Below are positions 32,301 through 41,096 of a DNA stretch of 64,000 bases, in pieces. How positions within the stretch are numbered: the first letter of the stretch is position 1; the number at the start of each line of letters is the position of its first letter. The notes under the pieces are model-generated. The model worked only from the letters and a program-made list of their open reading frames with translations. It made no database searches and was not told the DNA's origin. Source of the DNA: an uncultured Eubacteriales bacterium (GTDB lineage: Bacteria > Bacillota > Clostridia > Oscillospirales > UBA644). Position numbers and translations under genes: made by a program. The stretch is from positions 66,789 through 130,788 of the forward strand of contig CAUHAO010000003.1 in the NCBI GenBank assembly GCA_959604355.1, written 5' to 3'.

Positions 32301-33200
32301 ATGGAAAAAAGAAGTCTGCGATTCAAAATCACAGACGTGCTGCTGCTCATACTTGCGGCACTGCCGATAATATTCGGAATCGTACTTAAAATACTTACGA
32401 ATCAGCCGTCGGAAGGAATAGAGATAAACGGCGCAAGGATATTCTTTACGGTACCCATGCCGCTGCAGGATCTTCCGATAACCGAGGCGCAAGTCAACTC
32501 GTGGCTTGTGATAATTTCTGTGTTCTGGCTATGTCTGTGGCTCACTCACGGCATAGCGCAAAGACCGGGTACACGACGCCAGCATTTCGCGGAATGGGCC
32601 GTCGAGCAGACGGAAAAGCTCGTTAGTGTGAACATGGACAAGCATTTCGACCCGGGGTTTGCTCCGTTTGTCGGCGCAGTGCTCGTAATATCTGCGTTTT
32701 CGAGTCTGTTGACGCTTGTCGGGCTCTATCCGCCTACGTCCGATATTAACATAGTCGGCGGCTGGTCGATACTTGTGTTTATCCTGATTACATATTATCG
32801 CTTCAAGTGCGGTCCGATAAGGTATCTCAAAAGTTTTTGCGAACCTGTCGCTCCCCTTGCGTTCCTTAATGTGATAAGCGAGGTTGCGACTCCCGTGGCA
32901 ATGACGTTCCGTCACTACGGCAATATACTTTCGGGGTCGGTCGTATCGGTGCTTATAGCGGCTCTGTTGCAAACGGTGTCGGATATGATTTTCGGGAATT
33001 TGCCCGGTATTCTCGGTAGCATACCGTGGCTGCAGATAGGTCTTCCTGCGGTGCTGTCGATATATTTCGACGTTTTCAGCGGATGTTTGCAGGCGTTTAT
33101 CTTCGCCATGCTGACGATGCTTTATGTATCCGGGGCGTTTCCCGCGGAGGACTATGAAAAACGTCTTGAACGTAGAAAGCAAAAAAAATCAAATATATAG
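32301..33200 (+). CDS. atpB: F-type ATP synthase subunit a
   Basis: Subunit a forms the ion half-channels against the c-ring. The hydrophobic protein has the conserved region with FLNVISEVATPVAMTFRHYG that includes the essential arginine context, and a C-terminal helix pair (CLQAFIFAMLTMLYVSGAF). The frame is open from 32259, but AGGAGG at 32284-32289 supports the ATG at 32301 (11-base spacing), giving about 299 residues. Several charged residues in the N-terminal loop precede the first helix. Confidence 0.93.
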   Translation: MEKRSLRFKITDVLLLILAALPIIFGIVLKILTNQPSEGIEINGARIFFTVPMPLQDLPITEAQVNSWLVIISVFWLCLWLTHGIAQRPGTRRQHFAEWAVEQTEKLVSVNMDKHFDPGFAPFVGAVLVISAFSSLLTLVGLYPPTSDINIVGGWSILVFILITYYRFKCGPIRYLKSFCEPVAPLAFLNVISEVATPVAMTFRHYGNILSGSVVSVLIAALLQTVSDMIFGNLPGILGSIPWLQIGLPAVLSIYFDVFSGCLQAFIFAMLTMLYVSGAFPAEDYEKRLERRKQKKSNI

Positions 33201-33224
33201 AACCTTAAAACGGAGGAATTTGAA

Positions 33225-33506
33225 ATGGAACTTGCAATAGGAATCATGCTCGGATGCTGTGCACTCGGCGCGGGAATAGCGATGATAGCGGGTATCGGCC
33301 CCGGTATCGGTGAAGGTAACGCGGTTGCGAAAGCGTGCGAAGCGATAGGACGTCAGCCCGAAGCAAAAGGTGCCGTAACGACAACAATGATAATGGGTTG
33401 TGCGATAGCGGAGACTACGGGTCTGTATGCGCTCGTTATAGCGATTCTTCTTATATTTGTTGCTCCCGGCAGGTTTGCGGAAGTGTTGATGAAAGTTATA
33501 GGTTAA
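33225..33506 (+). CDS. atpE: F-type ATP synthase subunit c with two-carboxylate ion site
   Basis: The 93-residue hairpin of two membrane helices forms the rotor ring. The loop carries the conserved RQPEAKG. The ion-binding glutamate is Glu63 in AIAETTGLYALV. The first helix has GPGIGEG, placing Glu30 where Na+-type rings usually have Gln. Thr64, Thr65 and Tyr68 match the Na+ coordination pattern. The Glu/Glu arrangement with these hydroxyl ligands is the two-carboxylate Na+ motif described for the Fusobacterium nucleatum ring, so Na+ coupling is likely here. Confidence 0.97.
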   Translation: MELAIGIMLGCCALGAGIAMIAGIGPGIGEGNAVAKACEAIGRQPEAKGAVTTTMIMGCAIAETTGLYALVIAILLIFVAPGRFAEVLMKVIG

Positions 33507-33513
33507 ACGCAAT

Positions 33514-34026
33514 ATGAATCTTGATATAATCTCGATCAATATCTGGCAGATACTTATATCATTGTGTAATCTGGCGATATTGTTCCTGATACTCAAAAAA
33601 TTTCTCTATAAGCCTGTAAAAAACGTGCTTGCACAGCGGCAGGCGGCAATAGATGAGCGTTATTCTTCCGCTGCGGAAGCGGAAAAGGACGCGTTCGCGG
33701 CAAAAGAGGAATACAGGCACAGGCTTGAGAACGCCAGACAGGAAGCGGACGGCATAATAGACTCCGCCAAGGCGGTAGCGTCAAAACGCGGCGACGAAAT
33801 AGTGGCGCAGGCGCAAAACGAGGCGGACAGCATCGTGCGTCAGGCGCAGAACGACGCGGTACTTGAACGCAAAAAGGCGGAAGAAGATATCCGCAGACAA
33901 ATAGTGGACGTTTCGTCGGCTATTGCGGAAAAAATGCTTGAGCGTGAGATAAACGAAGACGACCACAAAGAACTTATAGATTCGTTCATTGATTCGATAG
34001 GTGACGGCGATGGCTCAGATAAGTAA
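33514..34026 (+). CDS. atpF: F-type ATP synthase subunit b
   Basis: Subunit b is the peripheral stalk. The 170-residue protein has one N-terminal membrane helix (about residues 9-28, IWQILISLCNLAILFLIL) and then a long charged coiled coil rich in Ala, Glu, Gln and Arg, ending in a region that binds delta. Only one b-type gene is present, so the stalk is expected to be a homodimer. Its end overlaps the atpH start. Confidence 0.94.
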   Translation: MNLDIISINIWQILISLCNLAILFLILKKFLYKPVKNVLAQRQAAIDERYSSAAEAEKDAFAAKEEYRHRLENARQEADGIIDSAKAVASKRGDEIVAQAQNEADSIVRQAQNDAVLERKKAEEDIRRQIVDVSSAIAEKMLEREINEDDHKELIDSFIDSIGDGDGSDK

Positions 34027-34540
34027 GGAATACGCGTCGGCACTGTTTGCCGTGGCAACGGAAAACGGAATCGAAAAAGACGTTCTCGAAGCGCTCAAAG
34101 ATGTTTCGGAGGCGTTTGAGACAAATGAGGGATATATTGACTTTTTAGCCTCGGCCGCTATACCCAAAAAAGAGAGAACAGCGGCGCTGCAGCAAGCGCT
34201 TGACGGGAAAGTTCCGGACTGTGTTGTCGTGTTCGTGAAGATGCTTTGCGAGCGCGGGCGTATAAGGGAGCTCGGCGCGTGTGCCGGGGAATACGCGGTT
34301 CTTTACAGAGCATCGAGAAATATTTCAACAGCAAAAGTTACAAGCGCAGTTGCTCTTACTCAGGAGCAGCGGGACGCGCTCAAATCAAATCTTGAAAAAC
34401 AGGTCGGACATACCGTCGAGCTTGACTGCGCCGTTGACGCGTCACTTATCGGCGGAATAAAAATCATGGTGGACGGAAAGGTCATCGACGGAAGTGTCAG
34501 ACACCGTCTGCGTGAGGTTAAGGAAGTGATCGACAAATGA
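34010..34540 (+). CDS. atpH: F-type ATP synthase subunit delta
   Basis: Subunit delta (OSCP) joins the peripheral stalk to the alpha/beta head. The 176-residue protein has the N-terminal helical domain (EYASALFAVATENG) and the conserved C-terminal motif DASLIGGIKIMVDGKVIDGS. The ATG at 34010 behind GGTGA is preferred over a GTG nine bases earlier. It overlaps atpF by 17 bases and atpA by 4, which supports coupled translation. Confidence 0.94.
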   Translation: MAQISKEYASALFAVATENGIEKDVLEALKDVSEAFETNEGYIDFLASAAIPKKERTAALQQALDGKVPDCVVVFVKMLCERGRIRELGACAGEYAVLYRASRNISTAKVTSAVALTQEQRDALKSNLEKQVGHTVELDCAVDASLIGGIKIMVDGKVIDGSVRHRLREVKEVIDK

Positions 34541-36030
34541 GCAGACCCGAAGAGATCGGAAATATAATCAAAGAACAGATAAAGAATTACAGATCGAGCG
34601 TCGAAATGACGGAAACAGGTTCCGTAATTCTCGTCGGTGACGGTATTGCGCGCGTATACGGTTTGCGCGGATGTATGGCCAGCGAGCTCGTCGAGTTTGA
34701 AGACGGAAGTTTCGGTATGGCGCAGAACCTTGAGGAAGACACGGTCTCGGTAGCGGTTCTTTCCGACAGAAACGATATCCGTGAAGGCTCTTCAGTACGC
34801 CGCACCGGAAAAGTCGTTTCGGTTCCCGTCGGTGAGGAACTTTTGGGCCGTGTCGTCAATGCACTCGGTGAACCGATAGACGGAAAAGGCCCCACCGGAT
34901 GCACTAAAACGCGCCCGATAGAATCCGAGGCGCCCGGAATAATCGAAAGAAAAAGCGTTTCCGTACCGCTTCAGACGGGAATCAAAGCCATTGACAGCAT
35001 GATCCCGATAGGCAGAGGACAGCGTGAACTTCTTATAGGAGATCGTCAGACCGGTAAATCGGAGATTGCCATTGATACGATAATAAACCAAAAGGGGCAG
35101 GATGTGATCTGCATCTATGTCGCAATAGGGCAGAAGAGCACATCTGTCGTGCAGCTGGCAAATGAATTTGAGCGCAACGGCGCTATGGAATATACGATAA
35201 TAGTTTCCGCGTCGGCATCGGAAAGCGCGCCATTGCAGTACATTGCACCGTATTCGGGCTGTGCGATGGCGGAGTACTTCCGCGAGCAGGGCAAAGACGT
35301 GCTGATAGTTTATGATGACCTGTCAAAGCATGCTGTCGCTTACAGAGCGCTTTCGCTGCTTATCAGACGTCCGCCGGGCAGAGAAGCATATCCCGGTGAC
35401 GTGTTCTATCTTCATTCAAGACTTCTCGAGCGTGCGGCGTGTGTCGCGCCCGAATACGGCGGCGGCTCGATAACTGCACTTCCTATAATAGAAACACAGG
35501 CGGGTGACGTGTCGGCGTATATCCCGACAAACGTTATTTCCATAACAGACGGACAGGTGTTCCTTGAAACGGAACTATTCCATTCGGGTGTCATGCCCGC
35601 GATAAACCCCGGTATATCCGTCAGCCGTGTCGGCGGTTCGGCACAGCTCAAGGCGATGAAAAAGGTTTCGAGCAAGCTCAAGCTTCTTTATTCGCAGTAC
35701 CGTGAGCTGCAAGCGTTTGCGCAGTTCGGCAGCGACCTCGACGCGGATACGAAAGCGCGTCTCGCGCTCGGTGAACGTATCGTTGAAGTTCTCAAACAAA
35801 AGAGAAACAGCCCCGTTACCGTCGGCTGTCAGGTCGCGATAATATATGCCGTCACTCACGGGTATCTTGACGACGTCGCTGTCGCGGACGTTTCAAAGTA
35901 TGAGAAGCGTCTTTATGATAAGCTTATGACGGAAAACAAGGAGTTGCTCGACCGTTTCGACCACGGATATTACGAAGACAATGACGTACGGGAGCTTGAA
36001 AGCGTCCTGAACTCTTTACGGGGTGAATGA
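34537..36030 (+). CDS. atpA: F-type ATP synthase subunit alpha
   Basis: Alpha carries the non-catalytic nucleotide sites of F1. The 497-residue protein has Walker A GDRQTGKS, the family signature PAINPGISVSRVGGSAQ, and the arginine finger region in that same stretch. The N-terminal beta-barrel begins after a helical segment that binds delta. Length is normal. It starts within the atpH stop and ends within the atpG start. Confidence 0.98.
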   Translation: MSRPEEIGNIIKEQIKNYRSSVEMTETGSVILVGDGIARVYGLRGCMASELVEFEDGSFGMAQNLEEDTVSVAVLSDRNDIREGSSVRRTGKVVSVPVGEELLGRVVNALGEPIDGKGPTGCTKTRPIESEAPGIIERKSVSVPLQTGIKAIDSMIPIGRGQRELLIGDRQTGKSEIAIDTIINQKGQDVICIYVAIGQKSTSVVQLANEFERNGAMEYTIIVSASASESAPLQYIAPYSGCAMAEYFREQGKDVLIVYDDLSKHAVAYRALSLLIRRPPGREAYPGDVFYLHSRLLERAACVAPEYGGGSITALPIIETQAGDVSAYIPTNVISITDGQVFLETELFHSGVMPAINPGISVSRVGGSAQLKAMKKVSSKLKLLYSQYRELQAFAQFGSDLDADTKARLALGERIVEVLKQKRNSPVTVGCQVAIIYAVTHGYLDDVAVADVSKYEKRLYDKLMTENKELLDRFDHGYYEDNDVRELESVLNSLRGE

Positions 36031-36836
36031 CTGTGGGAACCGATACCAAAGCTTTACGCACCCGTATAAAGAGTGTTGACTCGACGCTGCATTTGACAAA
36101 GGCGATGGGGCTTGTCGCGTCGTCTAAAATAAGACGTGCAACGGATATGATGAATAAGGGCAGGGAATATTCCCAAGGTGTAAGCGACGTGATAAACGTC
36201 CTGACTGTATGCCCGGAGTGCGCCAAAAGCACGTATATGCAAGTCCGTGAAGGAAAAACACGGATAATAGTCATAGCAGGCGACAGAGGACTTGCGGGTG
36301 GATATAACGCAAATGTTTTCCGTCTCGCGGACGCGCTGCGTGAAAGCGCCGAAATGATCCCCATTGGGAAGCGCGCATGTGAACGCTACGGTAAAGACTC
36401 TGTTTCTTCGGAAAAATTCGGATATGATGACGCGAAACATCTTGCAGAAACTCTGTGTGCGGATTTTCGCGACGGTAAATTTTCACGTCTCGGTATAATC
36501 AGCACGAAATACTTGTCAATGATGATGCAGACTGCGCAGACTGAATATATCCTTCCGCTCGAAAAAAGTCAGAGCGCAAAAACGGCACAGGTGATCTTCG
36601 AGCCCGATGAGGCGGAAGTTTTCGACAAAGCCGTGCCCGAATATGTCGCAGGAAAGATACTTGCGGCTGTGCGTGAAAGCTTTAACAGTGAAGTCACCGC
36701 GAGACATATGGCGATGGATTCTGCAGGCAAGAATGCACAGCAGATGATAGACGATCTGCAGCTTGAATACAACCGTGCGCGCCAGAGCGCTATAACTCAG
36801 GAAATTACTGAGATAGTCGCCGGCAGCGGCACATGA
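36027..36836 (+). CDS. atpG: F-type ATP synthase subunit gamma
   Basis: Gamma is the central rotor shaft. The 269-residue protein has the N-terminal helix (TKALRTRIKSVDSTLHLTKA and MGLVASSKIRRA), the Rossmann-like middle part with IIVIAGDRGLAGGYNANVFR, and the C-terminal helix with EVTARHMAMDSAGKNAQQMI. It is somewhat shorter than the common 285-300 residues. The ATG overlaps the atpA stop. atpD follows after 15 bases. Confidence 0.95.
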   Translation: MTVGTDTKALRTRIKSVDSTLHLTKAMGLVASSKIRRATDMMNKGREYSQGVSDVINVLTVCPECAKSTYMQVREGKTRIIVIAGDRGLAGGYNANVFRLADALRESAEMIPIGKRACERYGKDSVSSEKFGYDDAKHLAETLCADFRDGKFSRLGIISTKYLSMMMQTAQTEYILPLEKSQSAKTAQVIFEPDEAEVFDKAVPEYVAGKILAAVRESFNSEVTARHMAMDSAGKNAQQMIDDLQLEYNRARQSAITQEITEIVAGSGT

Positions 36837-36851
36837 AAGGAGTGAACGGCT

Positions 36852-38252
36852 TTGGCAGAAACGAATAAAGGTTTTGTTGTGCAGGTAATGGGTCCTGTCG
36901 TTGACGTGCGTTTTGACGAGGGCTCCTTGCCTTCGATATCCAATGCTCTGACTATGCCCATCGGAGACAGAACTCTTACCGTTGAGGTCGCTCAGCATAT
37001 AGGAGACAATACGGCCAGATGTATCGCTATGGCGTCTACGGACGGACTTGTCCGCGGCACGGAAGTCACAGATACGGGCAGAGGTATAAGCGTGCCCGTC
37101 GGACGCGAAACGCTCGGCAGAATATTCAACGTTCTCGGAGATGCGGTGGACAATAAACCCGCTCCCGAAAATTGCGAACATTGGACGATCCACCGTCCTG
37201 CACCTGATTATAAGGACCTTGCTACTTCGACCGAGATACTTGAAACTGGTGTAAAGGTAATAGACCTTATATGCCCGTATGCAAAGGGCGGTAAGATAGG
37301 CCTTTTCGGCGGTGCCGGAGTGGGCAAAACCGTCATAATTATGGAGCTTATCAACAATATCGCCAAACAGCATGGCGGTCTTTCGGTCTTTACAGGTGTT
37401 GGTGAACGAACCCGTGAAGGCAACGACCTTTACAATGAAATGATACAGTCCGGCGTCATAAATAACACAGCGCTTGTTTACGGACAGATGAATGAGCCGC
37501 CCGGGGCGAGAATGAGAGTTGCTCTTTCGGGTCTTACGATGGCGGAATATTTCCGTGATGAAGAGGGACAGGACGTCCTGCTGTTCATAGATAATATTTT
37601 CCGTTTCACACAGGCGGGCAGTGAGGTTTCCGCGCTTCTCGGAAGAATGCCTTCCGCAGTCGGATACCAGCCAACGCTTGCGACTGAAATGGGTGCTCTG
37701 CAAGAGCGTATAACATCTACCAAGCGTGGCTCGATAACGTCCATTCAGGCTGTATATGTACCTGCGGATGACCTAACGGACCCTGCACCTGCGACAACTT
37801 TTGCACATCTTGACGCGACCACGGTTCTTTCGAGAAGTATTGCCTCTCAGGGTATATATCCTGCGGTAGACCCGCTTGAATCGACGAGCCGCGTGCTGTC
37901 GCCCGACATTGTCGGAAAAGAGCATTATCGTGTCGCGCGTGAAGTTCAGAGAATATTGCAGAGATATAAAGAACTGATGGATATAATCGCCATAATGGGT
38001 ATGGATGAGCTTTCCGATGAGGATAAGTTACTCGTTTCTCGCGCGAGAAAGATTCAGAGATTTCTTTCTCAGCCGTTTTTCGTTTCCGAAAAATTCAACG
38101 GATTTCCTGGTCAGTATGTACCGCTTGAAGAGACCGTGCGCGGGTTTGCAGAGATAATCGACGGTAAACACGATGACTTGCCCGAATCCGCTTTCCTCTT
38201 TGTAGGTACTATCGATGAGGCTGTGGAAAAGGCGAGAAAGGGCGAAGTATGA
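36852..38252 (+). CDS. atpD: F-type ATP synthase subunit beta
   Basis: Beta carries the catalytic sites. The 466-residue protein has Walker A GGAGVGKT, the catalytic GVGERTREGND, LLFIDNIFRFTQAGSEVSAL, the DELSEED-like loop as DELSDEDK, and the family signature around PAVDPLESTSR. The start codon is TTG behind AAAGGAG, as read from spacing. It overlaps atpC by four bases. Confidence 0.98.
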   Translation: MAETNKGFVVQVMGPVVDVRFDEGSLPSISNALTMPIGDRTLTVEVAQHIGDNTARCIAMASTDGLVRGTEVTDTGRGISVPVGRETLGRIFNVLGDAVDNKPAPENCEHWTIHRPAPDYKDLATSTEILETGVKVIDLICPYAKGGKIGLFGGAGVGKTVIIMELINNIAKQHGGLSVFTGVGERTREGNDLYNEMIQSGVINNTALVYGQMNEPPGARMRVALSGLTMAEYFRDEEGQDVLLFIDNIFRFTQAGSEVSALLGRMPSAVGYQPTLATEMGALQERITSTKRGSITSIQAVYVPADDLTDPAPATTFAHLDATTVLSRSIASQGIYPAVDPLESTSRVLSPDIVGKEHYRVAREVQRILQRYKELMDIIAIMGMDELSDEDKLLVSRARKIQRFLSQPFFVSEKFNGFPGQYVPLEETVRGFAEIIDGKHDDLPESAFLFVGTIDEAVEKARKGEV

Positions 38253-38512
38253 AGCGCTTCAAACTGACGGTATCCACACCTGACGGAAACATCTATGACG
38301 GTGAGGTTGCGAAGATATCATTGATGGGCACGGAAGGAAGCCTTTCTGTCCTTGCGGGACATATACCCTTTATTACGACTGTCGCCGCGGGTGAATGTCA
38401 GATCTGGACGGACGACGAGTCGGGTATAATCGCGCATATCGACGGCGGACTTCTTACTGTATCTGCGCAAGGTACGACGCTTCTGTGCGGAAAGTTTGAA
38501 AAAGAAGAATAA
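38249..38512 (+). CDS. atpC: F-type ATP synthase subunit epsilon, short form
   Basis: Epsilon couples the rotor and in many bacteria inhibits ATP hydrolysis through its C-terminal helices. This protein is only 87 residues and contains just the N-terminal beta sandwich: LTVSTPDGNIYDGEV, GTEGSLSVLAGHIPFITTV and HIDGGLLTVSAQGTTLLC. The usual helical hairpin of about 45 residues is missing, with a clean stop and a terminator after it. Regulation by the epsilon arm therefore seems absent. Confidence 0.94.
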   Translation: MKRFKLTVSTPDGNIYDGEVAKISLMGTEGSLSVLAGHIPFITTVAAGECQIWTDDESGIIAHIDGGLLTVSAQGTTLLCGKFEKEE

Positions 38513-38523
38513 AACGGTGTAAA

Positions 38524-38571
38524 GAATACAGCATACGATTCCGATTTCAGGGAATGGATATGCTGTATTTT
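38524..38571 (+). terminator. Intrinsic terminator of the atp operon
   Basis: AATACAGCATA/TATGCTGTATT stem with a loop of about 20 bases followed by a T run, 12 bases after atpC. Confidence 0.85.
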
Positions 38572-38769
38572 TTAGGCCATTTTTGCGGAAAGCTTTGATT
38601 TATCGGTCTTGTAGATTATTATTCCGTAAGCTTTAGGTTCGATCTGATACTTGTCGAAGAAAAGATATGCGACATTTGTGTTTTTATTGCATTGCTTAAG
38701 TTTTTGGAATCGGGAGAAGTCCGCCGAGGGAAATATCATTGCCGCAGTCTCTATGTGTTTTCTGTGATT
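38572..38769 (-). pseudogene. C-terminal gene remnant of unknown family
   Basis: The minus strand encodes a coherent stretch of 65 residues (including AAMIFPSADFSRFQKLKQCN and QIEPKAYGIIIYKTDKSKL) that ends with TAA inside the atp terminator. It has no start with a ribosome site; a TAA lies directly upstream. The amino acid composition is protein-like. I do not recognise the family. The rest of the 38513-38959 gap holds only the MATE promoter. Confidence 0.35.
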
Positions 38770-38894
38770 TTATATCTTTTAATCCCGACAACACATATAA
38801 GTGATACCTTTTTGCGTCACGGTATCGCAGGCTTTAAAATCATAATTTAAAGCATTTATACCGTCTCGGAAATAGTATTATTTTTCAAAAACTC

Positions 38895-38923
38895 TTGCAA
38901 AAATCCGCGCGATGTGGTATACT
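38895..38923 (+). promoter_or_regulatory. Sigma-A promoter for the MATE gene
   Basis: TTGCAA (38895-38900) and TATACT (38918-38923), 17 bases apart, about 30 bases before the ATG. Confidence 0.75.
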
Positions 38924-38959
38924 TATTATGCAATACAGCAGTACTGAAAAAGGGGAAAC

Positions 38960-40288
38960 ATGAACAAGGACCTTACATCGGGAAAACCGAGCAGCGTGCT
39001 GTGGAAATTTTGCCTGCCGCTTTTCGGAAGTATAGTTTTCCAGCAAATGTATAACATCGCAGACAGCTTCGTCGCCGGCAGATTCATAGGTAACGACGCT
39101 CTTGCCTCCGTGGGCAACGCTTACGAGATAACGCTGCTGTTTATTGCGTTCGCGTTCGGCTGCAATATCGGAGTTTCGGTCATTGTCGCGCGTTTTTTCG
39201 GCGCAAAAGAATACGAAAATGTAAAAACAACCGTTTACACGACTTTTATCGCAAGCGGAGTGCTGTGTGTTGCGCTTATGGCCGTCGGGGTGATATTCTG
39301 CGACGGTTTGCTCGATATTATAAATACTCCGGCTGCGCTCAAAGCGGATTCAAAGCTCTATCTTGACATCTATATCCTCGGTTTGCCGTTTGTGTTCTAT
39401 TATAATATTTCAACGGGGATTTTTTCCGCGCTTGGGGATTCGAGAACTCCGTTCGTTTTTCTTGCATGCTCATCCGTGGCAAATATCGGGGCGGATATAT
39501 TGCTTGTCACCGCGTTTAATATGGGAGTGGCAGGGGTTGCTTGGGCAACGTTTATCTGCCAGGGAGTGAGCTGCGTGCTTGCTGTCTTATTCGTGTTTTC
39601 GCATATGCGAAAGATCGAAACATCGGGAGAAGTCAAGAGGTTTTCATGGCCGATCCTAAAGCAAATAGCAGTTGTTGCAATTCCGAGCATACTGCAGCAA
39701 AGCTTTGTTTCCGTCGGAAATATTGTCATTCAGAGCGCGATAAACTCTTTTGGATCTGCTGTAATGGCTGGATATTCGGCAGCGGTTAAGTTGAATAATC
39801 TCGTAACTACGTCGATAATAACCGTTTGCAACGGCATTTCAAATTTCACATCGCAGAATTTGGGCGCGAAAAAGCTCGACAGAATAAAGGCGGGCTTCTC
39901 TGCGGGCCTGAATATAGTTTGGGCGATAGCTCTGCCGATAATGCTGCTTTATCTCTTCTTCGGTAGGTATCTTGTAATGGCATTTCTTACCGACTATTCC
40001 GACAGCGCGCTGCAGACGGGTATTGATTTTCTGAGAGTTGTCTCTCCGTTTTATCCGGTGGTGTGCCTGAAGATCGTTTCGGATGCGATTCTCCGCGGCA
40101 CGGGCAAAATGCAGTACTTTATGATAACGACATTCACAGACCTGCTCATACGGGTTATCCTTGCGTTCGTACTTTCGTCCGCTATGGCTTCCGTGTTCGG
40201 GATATGGATATCGTGGCCCGTCGGATGGTGCGTTTCGGCGGCAATGTCCGTGGGATTTTATCTTGCGGGTGTGTGGAAAAAGAGATAA
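38960..40288 (+). CDS. MATE family efflux transporter
   Basis: The 442-residue protein has twelve hydrophobic segments in two homologous halves, typical of MATE drug or metabolite/cation antiporters. Family landmarks are FGSIVFQQMYNIADSFVAGR near the N-terminus, PFVFYYNISTGIFSALGDSR, and in the second half GFGSAVMAGYSAAVKLN-like VNSFGS followed by FTSQNLGAKKLDRI. The DinF/NorM subgroup cannot be separated by eye. The ATG follows AAAAAGGGG. A coiled-coil protein gene follows after 31 bases. Confidence 0.92.
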   Translation: MNKDLTSGKPSSVLWKFCLPLFGSIVFQQMYNIADSFVAGRFIGNDALASVGNAYEITLLFIAFAFGCNIGVSVIVARFFGAKEYENVKTTVYTTFIASGVLCVALMAVGVIFCDGLLDIINTPAALKADSKLYLDIYILGLPFVFYYNISTGIFSALGDSRTPFVFLACSSVANIGADILLVTAFNMGVAGVAWATFICQGVSCVLAVLFVFSHMRKIETSGEVKRFSWPILKQIAVVAIPSILQQSFVSVGNIVIQSAINSFGSAVMAGYSAAVKLNNLVTTSIITVCNGISNFTSQNLGAKKLDRIKAGFSAGLNIVWAIALPIMLLYLFFGRYLVMAFLTDYSDSALQTGIDFLRVVSPFYPVVCLKIVSDAILRGTGKMQYFMITTFTDLLIRVILAFVLSSAMASVFGIWISWPVGWCVSAAMSVGFYLAGVWKKR

Positions 40289-40319
40289 AAAACAAACCCA
40301 AATCAAAGGAGATATAATT

Positions 40320-40829
40320 ATGGAATTGACATCTGCCGAAGCGGCAAAGTTACTGCGTAAGCTTAATGACGAACACGACTCTTTGCTTTCCAACGAGGTG
40401 CAGAGCAGGGAATTTCTCGCCGCGGTGGGGGAGGATATGGAATCCGTAAGACCCGAGTACGATTACACGGCGGTGCAGGCTCAGCTTGACGCGCTTGAAG
40501 AAAAAATACGCCGCCTCAAACATGCGATAAATGTATTCAATATCGGTCATGTCGTTCCCGGTTTTGACATGACCGTCGATCAACTGCTTGTTTATATTCC
40601 GCAGCTGACAGCAAAGAAAAACAAGCTTTATTCGATGAAAAACAGGCTCGCGAAAACGCGAGACAATTCCTCTTACGGCAGGACAGGTAATATAATCGAC
40701 TACCGTTACGCGAACTATGATATTGCAGCGGCTGCTGCGGATTATGACGCCACGGCAGATCTTCTCGCAAAAGCTCAGACGGCGCTTGACCTTATAAACA
40801 GCACGGAAATGATAGAAATAGATCTGTAA
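40320..40829 (+). CDS. Coiled-coil protein of unknown function (DIP1984-like layout)
   Basis: The 169-residue protein is highly charged and mostly helical: an N-terminal helix, a coiled-coil region (about residues 55-75, ALEEKIRRLKHAINVFN), then TVDQLLVYIPQLTAKKNKLY, a linker, and a final helix AKAQTALDLINSTEMIEIDL. The order resembles DIP1984-type proteins, with a charged helix pair around a central loop, but the assignment is only by layout. The ATG follows AAAGGAG; the frame is open upstream inside the MATE end, which is not used. Confidence 0.7.
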   Translation: MELTSAEAAKLLRKLNDEHDSLLSNEVQSREFLAAVGEDMESVRPEYDYTAVQAQLDALEEKIRRLKHAINVFNIGHVVPGFDMTVDQLLVYIPQLTAKKNKLYSMKNRLAKTRDNSSYGRTGNIIDYRYANYDIAAAAADYDATADLLAKAQTALDLINSTEMIEIDL

Positions 40830-40888
40830 TCGCTTTCCGTCGGCCTCGGGCAATTTTTCAAAATTATCAGAATACCGATTCTGTTTAA

Positions 40889-40913
40889 TGTACGGGTTTT
40901 CCGTTATTTTTTA
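40889..40913 (+). terminator. Weak intrinsic terminator
   Basis: Short TACGG...CCGTTA hairpin followed by TTTTTTATT after the coiled-coil gene. Confidence 0.45.
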
Positions 40914-41002
40914 TTGCTCTGAATATGTTTACGTTTAACGGTTATGCATAGGTCTCGGCGACGCTGAAGAAAACAGATTTGCCCGAAGCCGAAAAAACTT
41001 TA

Positions 41003-41094
41003 TTTTGCGGCGGAAGTTCGGTTATATGCCGCAAAACCCCAAAAATAAAAATCGAAGCCGGCAGAGGATATCTCGGTCGGCTTGTTTTTTTCTT
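41003..41094. terminator. Hairpin cluster between convergent genes
   Basis: A TTTTGCGGC/GCCGCAAAA stem (41003-41036) is followed by AAGCCG/CGGCTT (about 41055-41083) with T runs on the right and A/T-rich sequence on the left. The second hairpin can terminate the sialate esterase gene on the minus strand and read-through from the left. Confidence 0.65.
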
Positions 41095-41096
41095 CC

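Noticed and set aside
40161..40319. Upstream extension of the coiled-coil protein
   Set aside because: It overlaps the MATE gene end in another frame and lies before AAAGGAG and the ATG at 40320.
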